From: DATCHW01 sp963806045
GTDB lineage: Bacteria > Bacteroidota > Ignavibacteria > Tepidaquicellales > Tepidaquicellaceae
Assembly (NCBI GenBank): GCA_963806045.1
Contig: CAWDWP010000020.1
Coordinates: forward strand, 124,001-188,000
DNA: 64,000 nt
Direction: 5' to 3'
Shown here: in pieces, positions 17,690-25,276 of the stretch
How positions within the stretch are numbered: the first letter of the stretch is position 1
Layout of the letters: every line of letters begins with the position of its first letter
Program-made: the position numbers and the translations under genes
Notes under the pieces: generated by a model
Told to the model about the DNA's origin: nothing
Database searches by the model: none
The model's input: only the letters and a program-made list of their open reading frames with translations

Positions 17690-18283
17690 TTAACTTAAAT
17701 ACAATTTATTTTCGAAAATATATTTCTCAACTTCGGGATGAACGAGATACCTTATGGATTTATTATTTTTAACTAAGTTTCTTATCATTACAGAAGAAAT
17801 TTCAAGAGACGGGACTTTTGCGAATGTTACTCTGGAAGAATATTCCGGTTTTGCTTCCTGAACTGTATAAAAAGGACGGTTAACAACAATGACCTCGGAA
17901 AGAAGGAAAAGTTTTTCCGGATTTTTCCATTTGGGGAAATCAATCAGGTTATCAATTCCAATTATTAAATATAATTTTACTTCATCTTTTTTATAGTTTT
18001 CTTTAAGCCTGAGCAAAGTATCAACCGTATAAGACTTACCCGGAGAATTTTTCATTTCTATATCACTGACTTCAAAGTTACTATTATTTCCGAATGCAAC
18101 ACGTGCCATATTCAGCCGGTGATTTGCGGTTATAGTTACGTTTTCGTCTTTCAAAGGAGGAACTCCGGATGGAATGAATATAATTTTGTCAAGCGTAAAT
18201 TGCTCCCTGATATCTTCAGCTATTATAGAATGTGCAATATGCGGCGGATTAAATGTTCCTCCAAATATTCCAATTCGTTTCAT
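17690..18283 (-). CDS. nadD: Nicotinate-nucleotide adenylyltransferase
   Basis: The 197-residue protein has the nucleotidyltransferase motif Gly-Gly-Thr-Phe-Asn-Pro-Pro-His at residues 8-15, and an Ile-Ser-Ser-x-Met-Ile-Arg motif near 165, the bacterial NadD pair. It makes deamido-NAD from nicotinate mononucleotide and ATP. The start overlaps the GT4 stop by 4 bases, so it is translationally coupled to the polysaccharide operon upstream, although its role is housekeeping. Confidence 0.95.
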   Translation of the reverse strand: MKRIGIFGGTFNPPHIAHSIIAEDIREQFTLDKIIFIPSGVPPLKDENVTITANHRLNMARVAFGNNSNFEVSDIEMKNSPGKSYTVDTLLRLKENYKKDEVKLYLIIGIDNLIDFPKWKNPEKLFLLSEVIVVNRPFYTVQEAKPEYSSRVTFAKVPSLEISSVMIRNLVKNNKSIRYLVHPEVEKYIFENKLYLS

Positions 18284-19401
18284 TTATCCATCACCTCTTG
18301 ATAAATTTTTTCAATTTTATTTACCATTAATTTTTCATCAAATAATTTAACTCTTTCAAAAGCTTTTTTAGAAAGAGATTCTCTTAAGTCACTGCTCTCT
18401 ATTAATTCAATAATTTTGTTAGTTACATCATTAACCTTATTCGGATTAATAAACAAGGCGCATTCTTCTTCGCCTAAAACTTCCCGGTGACATGGAATAT
18501 CACTGCATATAACCGGAACTCCCGATGCCATTGCCTCTAATAATACATACGGCATTCCTTCCCAGAAAGTTGGGAACACAAAGATATCAAAGATTGAATA
18601 ATAGTCTGTCTGGTTTTCGCGTTCACCTTCAAAAAAGAGATTTCTCTGAATATTGTAATGTTTTGCAAGTGTCTGCGCATAAAATAATTGTTCCCCGTCA
18701 CCAACGAAGACAAATTTTAATTCGGGATATATTTTCAATAATCGTGCCGCTGCCCTTATGATAAGCTTTTGGTTTTTCTGCTCATCAAACCTCGAAATAT
18801 TTCCTATTACAAAATTTAAACCTGACAGATCAAATTTTAAAGTGAGTAAATCACTTTTAACTTTATCACCGGAATATTTTCCGATATTAATACCATTATA
18901 AATAACTACGGATTTATTTCTATCTGCAATTTTTAAATTGACAGCCCTTTCGAGGTCAGCATTTGAAACACAAATTGTCACATCCGTATATTTCGTGAGG
19001 TATTGTTCTATTACACCGGAAGTATATTTTCTGATCAGGTTTTTTGAATTCACATAATGAATGCCATGAATTGTGTGAATAGTTTTTATTTCCGGTATTT
19101 GTTTTTTTAGCATTCTTGCATAGAGACCTGCAACTCCTCCATGGGAGTGGATTATATCAAAATTTTCTTCCCTGCAAAATTCAATAAGCGGATACAGATA
19201 TTTTTTTCTGAAAAATTTTGGCAGATTAAGGTTTTTAAAGGAATAGCCTTTTTTTAATACCTGAGATTCAAATTTCAGACCGCCCTTTGCGGCTATTGTA
19301 ACATCGAATTTGGTTTTATCTATATTTTCTGCAATAGATAAAATATGAACCTGTCCGCCGCCAAGAAAGCCGCCATCGATTAATTCAAGAACTTTAATCA
19401 T
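18280..19401 (-). CDS. Glycosyltransferase family 4 (GT-B)
   Basis: The 373-residue protein begins with Gly-Gly-Gln-Val-His, the acceptor loop of family 4 enzymes. In the C-terminal Rossmann half it has Phe-Glu-Gly-Glu-Arg and Phe-Pro-Thr-Phe-Trp-Glu-Gly-Met-Pro-Tyr-Val-Leu-Leu-Glu-Ala-Met-Ala, which carries the catalytic Glu-x7-Glu pattern. It is cytosolic or membrane-associated and adds a sugar from a nucleotide donor with retention. It overlaps nadD and the GT2 gene upstream by 4 bases each, so it belongs to the run of GT genes up to 28.5 kb. Confidence 0.92.
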   Translation of the reverse strand: MIKVLELIDGGFLGGGQVHILSIAENIDKTKFDVTIAAKGGLKFESQVLKKGYSFKNLNLPKFFRKKYLYPLIEFCREENFDIIHSHGGVAGLYARMLKKQIPEIKTIHTIHGIHYVNSKNLIRKYTSGVIEQYLTKYTDVTICVSNADLERAVNLKIADRNKSVVIYNGINIGKYSGDKVKSDLLTLKFDLSGLNFVIGNISRFDEQKNQKLIIRAAARLLKIYPELKFVFVGDGEQLFYAQTLAKHYNIQRNLFFEGERENQTDYYSIFDIFVFPTFWEGMPYVLLEAMASGVPVICSDIPCHREVLGEEECALFINPNKVNDVTNKIIELIESSDLRESLSKKAFERVKLFDEKLMVNKIEKIYQEVMDK

Positions 19402-20279
19402 TTTTTAATGCCTAAACTAAGTTTTAATATTTTCCAGTTTATTTTTTTAAATGTAATCAAACTCAACACAAGAAACTTTGAAAAAAGATATATCCTTAAT
19501 AATAATCTGTTTAAAAGATTATTGTGGATATTATAATATAAAATCTGAGATTCCTTTGAGAAATAATATGTATTGTCTGTAAATTCGCTATTCACATTTT
19601 CACCTTTAAAGTGTATAATTTCTGAATAAGGATAGAAATAAATACTCAGCTTTTTATCCTTTAGTCTTTTGCATAAATCGGCATCTTCATAGAAAAGAAA
19701 ATATTTCTCATTAAATCCTCCGATTTCATCAAATATATTTTTTCTGATAAACAGAGCAGCTCCGGAAACCCATTCTACAGGAGTAACAGAGCTGTGACTA
19801 TCGGAAATTTGGTTTGTGTAGTTTGTGTTTTTTTCTTTAAAAAGTTTTTCTGCTTTTTTGTTTGATATTTCATTAAAGAAAGTATTATCCTTCCAGAAAG
19901 AAAGCTGGGAAGAACCATCGGGATTCTGTAAACGCAAACCTGCGGCTCCAAATTCTTTATCCCGGAAATTTTTAATCAGGTCTTGCAGAAAATCATTTTT
20001 TATAATTGTATCACAGTTTAAGAATAACAAATAAATTCCTTCAGAATACATTGCACCAAGATTATTCGCCTGAGCAAAACCTTTGTTTTCATTTTCAATT
20101 ATCTTCAGATTTTTATATTCATCTTGCAGGAAATTTATATTCTCTTCCGGTGAATTGTTAATAACAATTACTTCGTAAGGATTAGACTGAAATACTCCGT
20201 AGATTGACTTAATACAATCAAGCAAAAAATCCTTTTGCTTGTAATTTATTATTATTACAGATATCAAATCATTTTGCAT
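19398..20279 (-). CDS. Glycosyltransferase family 2
   Basis: This is a 293-residue GT-A enzyme. The nucleotide-binding start is Ile-Ile-Ile-Asn-Tyr-Lys-Gln, the metal motif region is Leu-Phe-Leu-Asn-Cys-Asp-Thr (about residue 92), and the acceptor/base region is Phe-Tyr-Glu-Asp-Ala-Asp-Leu-Cys-Lys-Arg (about 195). The C-terminus has a hydrophobic, basic tail that may touch the membrane. Compared with its neighbours it has a shorter C-terminal part. It overlaps the next GT2 gene upstream by 11 bases. Donor and linkage cannot be read from sequence; rhamnosyl- or mannosyl-type transferases have this architecture. Confidence 0.92.
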   Translation of the reverse strand: MQNDLISVIIINYKQKDFLLDCIKSIYGVFQSNPYEVIVINNSPEENINFLQDEYKNLKIIENENKGFAQANNLGAMYSEGIYLLFLNCDTIIKNDFLQDLIKNFRDKEFGAAGLRLQNPDGSSQLSFWKDNTFFNEISNKKAEKLFKEKNTNYTNQISDSHSSVTPVEWVSGAALFIRKNIFDEIGGFNEKYFLFYEDADLCKRLKDKKLSIYFYPYSEIIHFKGENVNSEFTDNTYYFSKESQILYYNIHNNLLNRLLLRIYLFSKFLVLSLITFKKINWKILKLSLGIKK

Positions 20280-21315
20280 TTTCTAATACCTTCAGTCTCG
20301 TAATTTTACAATAAAAAAGAGATAACGAATTTACCATTCTCTCTAAGATATTATTACCATTAAAATATTTACAGGATATAAATTTTAACACTTCATCATC
20401 CGATACAAATTTATATTTGTTGATGATTTTCCTTTGCTGTTTTATCCAGCTTATATTTTTCAAGAGCCAGAAGTATGCACGGAATAAACCGTTAAGAGAA
20501 TATTTCCGGGAAAATATACAAATGAAAAATTTCAGTTTGAAATTGGAAGCTAAAAGAGGAATATATTTTATAATAAAAGCTGTATCGAAAAAAAGCAGGA
20601 AATTAAGCAATCGGTTGCGCTCCTGGTAATAATATATTTCCGATGGAATCTGTTTTTTTGTCGTGCCGCTCCCTTTATGATGAACAACTGAATTCGAATT
20701 GTGAAATAGTTTGTAGCCGGAAAATTTTGCTTTGAGACTCAGAAATGTATCTTCGGCATATAAAAAATACTCAACAGGGAATAGTCCTCCGGTCTTATCC
20801 AGCAAGTCTTTGCGGACAATCAGAGAGCAGCCTGTTGCCTGAATGATTTCTCCGATTCCATCATCGCCTATTTCAAACACTTCCATTATATTATGGCCGA
20901 ATATGTTTATTGTTCCGTTTTTTTTGTAATACTTATCAGGAATTCCTTCGGTATAAACAACAGACTGAACAATTCCAATTTTTTCATCGGATTGAATTGT
21001 TTCAACCAGGTTCTTAAGCCAGTCTTTATCGACTATAGTATCGTTATTCAGTAAAACAATAAAAGAACCCTTTGCATATTTAAAACCGAAATTATTTCCA
21101 CCGGCAAAACCTAGATTTGATTCTGCTGCCTGGATAATTAATTTTTCAGATTTAAAATTATCTCTGACATATTCTAGACTACCGTCAACAGAAGCATTAT
21201 CGACAAATATAATCTCAAAATCCTGATACGACTGAGCAAGAACTGATTCAATGCAGTCTTTCAGAAAATATTTACCGTTATAATTAAGAATTAATATAGA
21301 TACATTTGGAGTCAA
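20269..21315 (-). CDS. Glycosyltransferase family 2
   Basis: The 348-residue protein has a GT-A domain with Val-Leu-Leu-Asn-Asn-Asp-Thr for the DxD position and Leu-Tyr-Ala-Glu-Asp-Thr-Phe-Leu for the catalytic acid region. The latter departs from the usual Glu-Asp-Val-Asp of its neighbours (Thr-Phe for Val-Asp). A downstream His-His-Lys-Gly-Ser-Gly-Thr-Thr segment is typical of rhamnosyltransferase-like members. The last 110 residues add a hydrophobic and aromatic-rich tail. The start codon is TTG, 5 bases after the upstream gene's stop at 21321. Confidence 0.9.
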   Translation of the reverse strand: MTPNVSILILNYNGKYFLKDCIESVLAQSYQDFEIIFVDNASVDGSLEYVRDNFKSEKLIIQAAESNLGFAGGNNFGFKYAKGSFIVLLNNDTIVDKDWLKNLVETIQSDEKIGIVQSVVYTEGIPDKYYKKNGTINIFGHNIMEVFEIGDDGIGEIIQATGCSLIVRKDLLDKTGGLFPVEYFLYAEDTFLSLKAKFSGYKLFHNSNSVVHHKGSGTTKKQIPSEIYYYQERNRLLNFLLFFDTAFIIKYIPLLASNFKLKFFICIFSRKYSLNGLFRAYFWLLKNISWIKQQRKIINKYKFVSDDEVLKFISCKYFNGNNILERMVNSLSLFYCKITRLKVLENAK

Positions 21316-21320
21316 TAAAT

Positions 21321-22268
21321 TTACCTGAGTATATTTCGGAAATAATTATTATCTACTTTTTTTAGCTTCTGAATCTTCATTCTTTTACGCAAAGATTTTG
21401 GAATTGCGAAGAGCCCCCTTATATATCCTTTTACCGCACTTTTAAAAATCCGGAATGGGTGATTCCGAAGAAAACCGAAATATCTTCTTATACGGGCAAT
21501 AAAAAAATAAGGCATATGCTTTACAAGAAACGAAGCAGGGTAATTTTTGAGCCTGAGGATTACAAGATTTTTTTCACAAAGTTCAGTCTGCCATCCCGAA
21601 CTATAACCGGAAGTGGCTCCCCTTTTATGATAGCATACAGCTTTTGGATTATAATAACATTTAAATCCTGAAAGCTGTGAGCGGAGACTGAAATCCACAT
21701 CTTCATAGTAGGCAAAAAAATCTTCATCAAGAAATCCTACGATCTCAAATACCTCCCGTTTATGCAATGCAGCACCTGCACAGGCACCAAATATAAATTC
21801 GGGCGTATCATATTGCCCGGTATCAATTTCACCGTGACCGCGTGCGTATGGTGAACCTTTGAATTTTATAAAATCTCCCGTGTCATCAATTCTGTTCCTC
21901 TCATAATAATTCATCATTTTACAGGCAACAGAGCCCACTTCATCGCTTATAAATCCTTTTAACATCTCTTCCAGAAAATTCTTTTCGCACTCAATATCAT
22001 TATTGAGAAGCAATACATAGTCAATGTTTTTATCTTTTAATGAATGTTTTATTCCCTCGTTAACAGCATGTGCGAATCCTGTGTTTTTATCCAGTTTAAT
22101 AATTTCAATCATCGGATATTCTTTGCTGACAAATTCAATTGATCCGTCACTTGAGCCGTTATCAACAAGTACGATATTAAATTCTTTATATGACTGATTC
22201 AGCAGTGAATCAAAACATGATTTCAAATGCTGAAGTCCGTTATATGTTGGAATTACTATGCTTATCAT
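21321..22268 (-). CDS. Glycosyltransferase family 2, subtype A (rhamnosyltransferase-like)
   Basis: The 315-residue protein carries Leu-Leu-Leu-Asn-Asn-Asp-Ile-Glu (metal site) and Ala-Tyr-Tyr-Glu-Asp-Val-Asp-Phe-Ser-Leu-Arg (acceptor/base). It also has a family-specific middle block: Met-Asn-Tyr-Tyr-Glu-Arg-Asn-x-Ile-Asp-Asp-Thr-Gly-Asp-Phe, then Ala-Arg-Gly-His-Gly-Glu and Phe-Gly-Ala-Cys-Ala-Gly-Ala-Ala. This block is shared almost word for word with the product at 23341-24303. The C-terminus is basic with Ile-Pro-Lys-Ser-Leu-Arg-Lys-Arg. It is probably a dTDP-rhamnose or similar transferase, inferred from the family. Confidence 0.92.
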   Translation of the reverse strand: MISIVIPTYNGLQHLKSCFDSLLNQSYKEFNIVLVDNGSSDGSIEFVSKEYPMIEIIKLDKNTGFAHAVNEGIKHSLKDKNIDYVLLLNNDIECEKNFLEEMLKGFISDEVGSVACKMMNYYERNRIDDTGDFIKFKGSPYARGHGEIDTGQYDTPEFIFGACAGAALHKREVFEIVGFLDEDFFAYYEDVDFSLRSQLSGFKCYYNPKAVCYHKRGATSGYSSGWQTELCEKNLVILRLKNYPASFLVKHMPYFFIARIRRYFGFLRNHPFRIFKSAVKGYIRGLFAIPKSLRKRMKIQKLKKVDNNYFRNILR

Positions 22269-22363
22269 TTTAGTACAAATACAGTCTTAAAATTTAAAAT
22301 CTATGTTTTTGAATTTAGTAATTCTTAAAATGTCAGAAGAAATTATTCTTTAAATTAATTTAA

Positions 22364-23344
22364 TTATTTCTTATCTAAAAAAGCAATGAAAAGTTTGAGC
22401 AAATATTTGTGTTTATTAAGCCTGATTATATCACTTCTTTTAATTAGCGATTTTGCATGTTCGAATAAAACGATTATACAGGAATTAATAACAGCTAACA
22501 GATACAACAAAACTGAAGAAACAGGGTTTTTATTTTTCTTAAAAAAGTAATGCATGCTTTTAACAAATCTTCCATGGAGCCACCAGTTATCTGCCGTATT
22601 AAAACTTACACCGCCAAGATGCATGACACTGCACGAAGTTTCAATCGCAAGCTTATAGTGTTTATTAATTTGAAAGCTCAAATCAACATCTTCGAAAAAA
22701 AGTAAATATTTTTCGTCCATTTTTCCACAGGATTCAAATATATTTCTTTTAGTAAAGAAAAACGCACAGGGTATTTGTTCGACATATTCAAGTTTTCCGG
22801 ATGCTATATCAAATCCCGGATGCTCAAAATATTTTCCCCTTAGAAAAGACGATTTGTAAGATGGTTTAGAAAAAATCATATAGAACAGAATGAATTGACT
22901 CAGCGAGGGGTAATGTCGAAAATACCCTCCCTGAAATTCGCCATCTTCGCCGATTAACAAAGGGCATAAAGCTCCAATATTCGAATTATCCCGGAATCTA
23001 TTGATGAGTTTGTCAAAGACTCCCTGAGTAAATATAATATCGGGATTCATAATAACGATATAATCACCGGAAGAAATATCGAACCCTAAATTATTTGATT
23101 GAGAAAATCCTTTAAGTGTATAATTGAAAATATATTTTACGAATTCATATTTATCAGCAAGACTTTTAATCACTTCTTTTGAATTATCCGTCGAATTCTG
23201 GTCAACGATGATAATTTCAAAGGCGTTTTTACCTGCTTCATAATCAATTACAGATTCAACACATTTTTTCAATACATTTCCCGTATTCAGATTAACTATA
23301 ATTACTGATATTTTATATTTTTTTTCTTCCAAATTTCGATTCAC
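22364..23344 (-). CDS. Glycosyltransferase family 2, subtype B
   Basis: The 326-residue protein has Ile-Val-Ile-Met-Asn-Pro-Asp-Ile at the metal site and Leu-Phe-Phe-Glu-Asp-Val-Asp-Leu-Ser-Phe at the acceptor/base region. The middle holds Tyr-Pro-Ser-Leu-Ser-Gln-Phe-Ile-Leu-Phe-Tyr-Met-Ile-Phe-Ser-Lys-Pro. This block, and the Asn-Pro-Asp form, mark it as the partner of the protein at 24350-25276. A 95-base AT-rich gap separates it from the subtype A gene downstream. It overlaps the subtype A gene upstream by 4 bases. Confidence 0.92.
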   Translation of the reverse strand: MNRNLEEKKYKISVIIVNLNTGNVLKKCVESVIDYEAGKNAFEIIIVDQNSTDNSKEVIKSLADKYEFVKYIFNYTLKGFSQSNNLGFDISSGDYIVIMNPDIIFTQGVFDKLINRFRDNSNIGALCPLLIGEDGEFQGGYFRHYPSLSQFILFYMIFSKPSYKSSFLRGKYFEHPGFDIASGKLEYVEQIPCAFFFTKRNIFESCGKMDEKYLLFFEDVDLSFQINKHYKLAIETSCSVMHLGGVSFNTADNWWLHGRFVKSMHYFFKKNKNPVSSVLLYLLAVINSCIIVLFEHAKSLIKRSDIIRLNKHKYLLKLFIAFLDKK

Positions 23345-24303
23345 TTAATAAACAAGCTTTCTATATATTTTGTGCTGACTGTTTTTGATTTTTGGATTGC
23401 TCTTCTTTTCTTTATTGATTTTGGTGATTCAAGTAATCCTTTTAAATATCCTCTAACAGCGGCTTTCAAAGTACCTTTAGGATAATACACAGAAAACTTA
23501 TAAAATCTTTTTATTCTTGAAAGAAAGAAAAGAGGAGAATATTTAAGGTAAAGCATGAAAGGGTAATTTTTAATTCTGATTGCGACAATATTTTTTTCCG
23601 TAAAATATGTTTCCCATCCCTCGAATTGCTTTGTAGTTTCCCTTCTTTTATGATAGCAGATTATTTCCGGGTTATAATAACATTTAAATCCCTGAAGTTG
23701 AAGCCTGAAGCTGAGGTCAACATCTTCGAGATAAGCGAAAAAATCTTCATCGAATAACCCAGCTTTTCTGAACAATTCCGTTTTATAAAATGCGGCTCCT
23801 GCACAAGCACCGAAAACGAATTCGGCTTTATCATATTTTTTAATGTCTTCTTCACCGTGTCCCCTTGCCATTGGTGTTCCGCCATTAGACCTGATAAAAT
23901 CCCCGGTGTCGTCAATAACATTCCGGTTATTGTAATTCATCATTTTAACTGCAAGAAAATCTGCCTCTGGATTTTTGCTAAATGTCCGGATTGCATTTTC
24001 CAGAAAATTTTCGGTCAGTTCAATATCATTATTTAGAAGAAGAATATATTGCGATTTGATATCATTAACTGAATAATTAATTCCAATATTTATTGCTTTT
24101 GCAAAGCCAAGGTTTGTTTCGTTTTTAATTATAATGACAGATTTATGGCTCTGTTCTAAATATTGAACAGAACCATCTGACGAACCATTATCAACGACAA
24201 TGATATTGTAATCTCTTAGTGTCTGGTTAATTAAAGAATTTAGAACCAGCTTTAAGTTCTCCAGACCATTTAAATTTGGTATTATTATATCAATTACAGC
24301 CAT
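23341..24303 (-). CDS. Glycosyltransferase family 2, subtype A (rhamnosyltransferase-like)
   Basis: The 320-residue close paralogue of the 21321-22268 product has the same Leu-Leu-Leu-Asn-Asn-Asp-Ile-Glu, Met-Asn-Tyr-(Asn)-x-Arg-Asn-Val-Ile-Asp-Asp-Thr-Gly-Asp-Phe-Ile, Ala-Arg-Gly-His-Gly-Glu and Glu-Asp-Val-Asp-Leu-Ser-Phe-Arg blocks. The same basic tail is present (Ser-Pro-Lys-Ser-Ile-Lys-Lys-Arg). It overlaps the subtype B gene by 4 bases. Both copies look complete, so they may add successive residues or act on different acceptors. Confidence 0.92.
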   Translation of the reverse strand: MAVIDIIIPNLNGLENLKLVLNSLINQTLRDYNIIVVDNGSSDGSVQYLEQSHKSVIIIKNETNLGFAKAINIGINYSVNDIKSQYILLLNNDIELTENFLENAIRTFSKNPEADFLAVKMMNYNNRNVIDDTGDFIRSNGGTPMARGHGEEDIKKYDKAEFVFGACAGAAFYKTELFRKAGLFDEDFFAYLEDVDLSFRLQLQGFKCYYNPEIICYHKRRETTKQFEGWETYFTEKNIVAIRIKNYPFMLYLKYSPLFFLSRIKRFYKFSVYYPKGTLKAAVRGYLKGLLESPKSIKKRRAIQKSKTVSTKYIESLFIK

Positions 24304-24349
24304 AATATCATATCAAAGTCAGTTATTATTAATTATTTACTTTAAACCA

Positions 24350-25276
24350 TCAGCTATTCAGGTTTTTCAAAATATATTTGTGAACACTGATAATACCGGA
24401 ATTGGACTTACCCAATATTTTTCTGGTGTATTCCAATACAATTTTCATAATGCAATTCTTGAAAATGAAGATCTTCAGAAAATAATAATCAAATAAATTG
24501 TAATTAAATTTGAAAAATTTTAAGAAACTTATTATAAAATATCCGTAAATTTTATTATCGGAATTAAGGAACATGCTCGAAGCACCGGTATGAAGAACTT
24601 TTAAATCTGCAATTAACAATTCATTTTTTTTATTTATTCTAAAACACAAATCCACATCTTCAAAAAACAAAAAATAGTTTTCGTTAAAGCCATTAAAATC
24701 ACGAAATATTTCGGATTTGAAAAACATGAATGCCCCGGGAACCTGAGGGACAGATGTTATTTCATCTCCTGATGTATTTATTTTGCTATAAAGAAATTTA
24801 TTCAAAAAATATTCTGATTTAATGAATGGCTTAGAAAAAATAGAATAAAACAAAGTGTATTGTATGACAGAAGGATATTTCTGATAATATTTATGCTGAA
24901 ATATATTATCATCGCCAAAAAGTTTAACTCCCAGCACTCCCGGTTTTCGTGCTTGATGGAGAGCAATTAATTTTTCAAATACACATTCAGTAAAAATTAC
25001 GTCCGGATTTAATATCAACACATAGTCTCCGTCAGAAATCTCAACTCCCCTGTTATTTGCATAAGCAAATCCTCTGTTTGAATCAAGAAATACACATTTA
25101 ACATTCTTATACTCTGATATTAGTTTATTAATAATGTACTCAGAGTCATCTTCTGACTTATTATCAACAATAATAAATTCAAGGTCAAATTTATTTTCGA
25201 AATAAACGACCGATCTGATGCAAGATTCTAAAAATTTTGCAGTGTTATAATTAACTATTATTATCGATATTTTCAA
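24350..25276 (-). CDS. Glycosyltransferase family 2, subtype B
   Basis: The 308-residue paralogue of the 22364-23344 product has Leu-Ile-Leu-Asn-Pro-Asp-Val-Ile-Phe-Thr at the metal site, Tyr-Pro-Ser-Val-Ile-Gln-Tyr-Thr-Leu-Phe-Tyr-Ser-Ile-Phe-Ser-Lys-Pro in the middle and Phe-Phe-Glu-Asp-Val-Asp-Leu-Cys-Phe-Arg near the end. Its start overlaps the end of the flippase-GT2 fusion gene by 26 bases, an unusually long overlap that argues for coupled translation. It is followed after 46 bases by subtype A. Confidence 0.92.
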   Translation of the reverse strand: MKISIIIVNYNTAKFLESCIRSVVYFENKFDLEFIIVDNKSEDDSEYIINKLISEYKNVKCVFLDSNRGFAYANNRGVEISDGDYVLILNPDVIFTECVFEKLIALHQARKPGVLGVKLFGDDNIFQHKYYQKYPSVIQYTLFYSIFSKPFIKSEYFLNKFLYSKINTSGDEITSVPQVPGAFMFFKSEIFRDFNGFNENYFLFFEDVDLCFRINKKNELLIADLKVLHTGASSMFLNSDNKIYGYFIISFLKFFKFNYNLFDYYFLKIFIFKNCIMKIVLEYTRKILGKSNSGIISVHKYILKNLNS

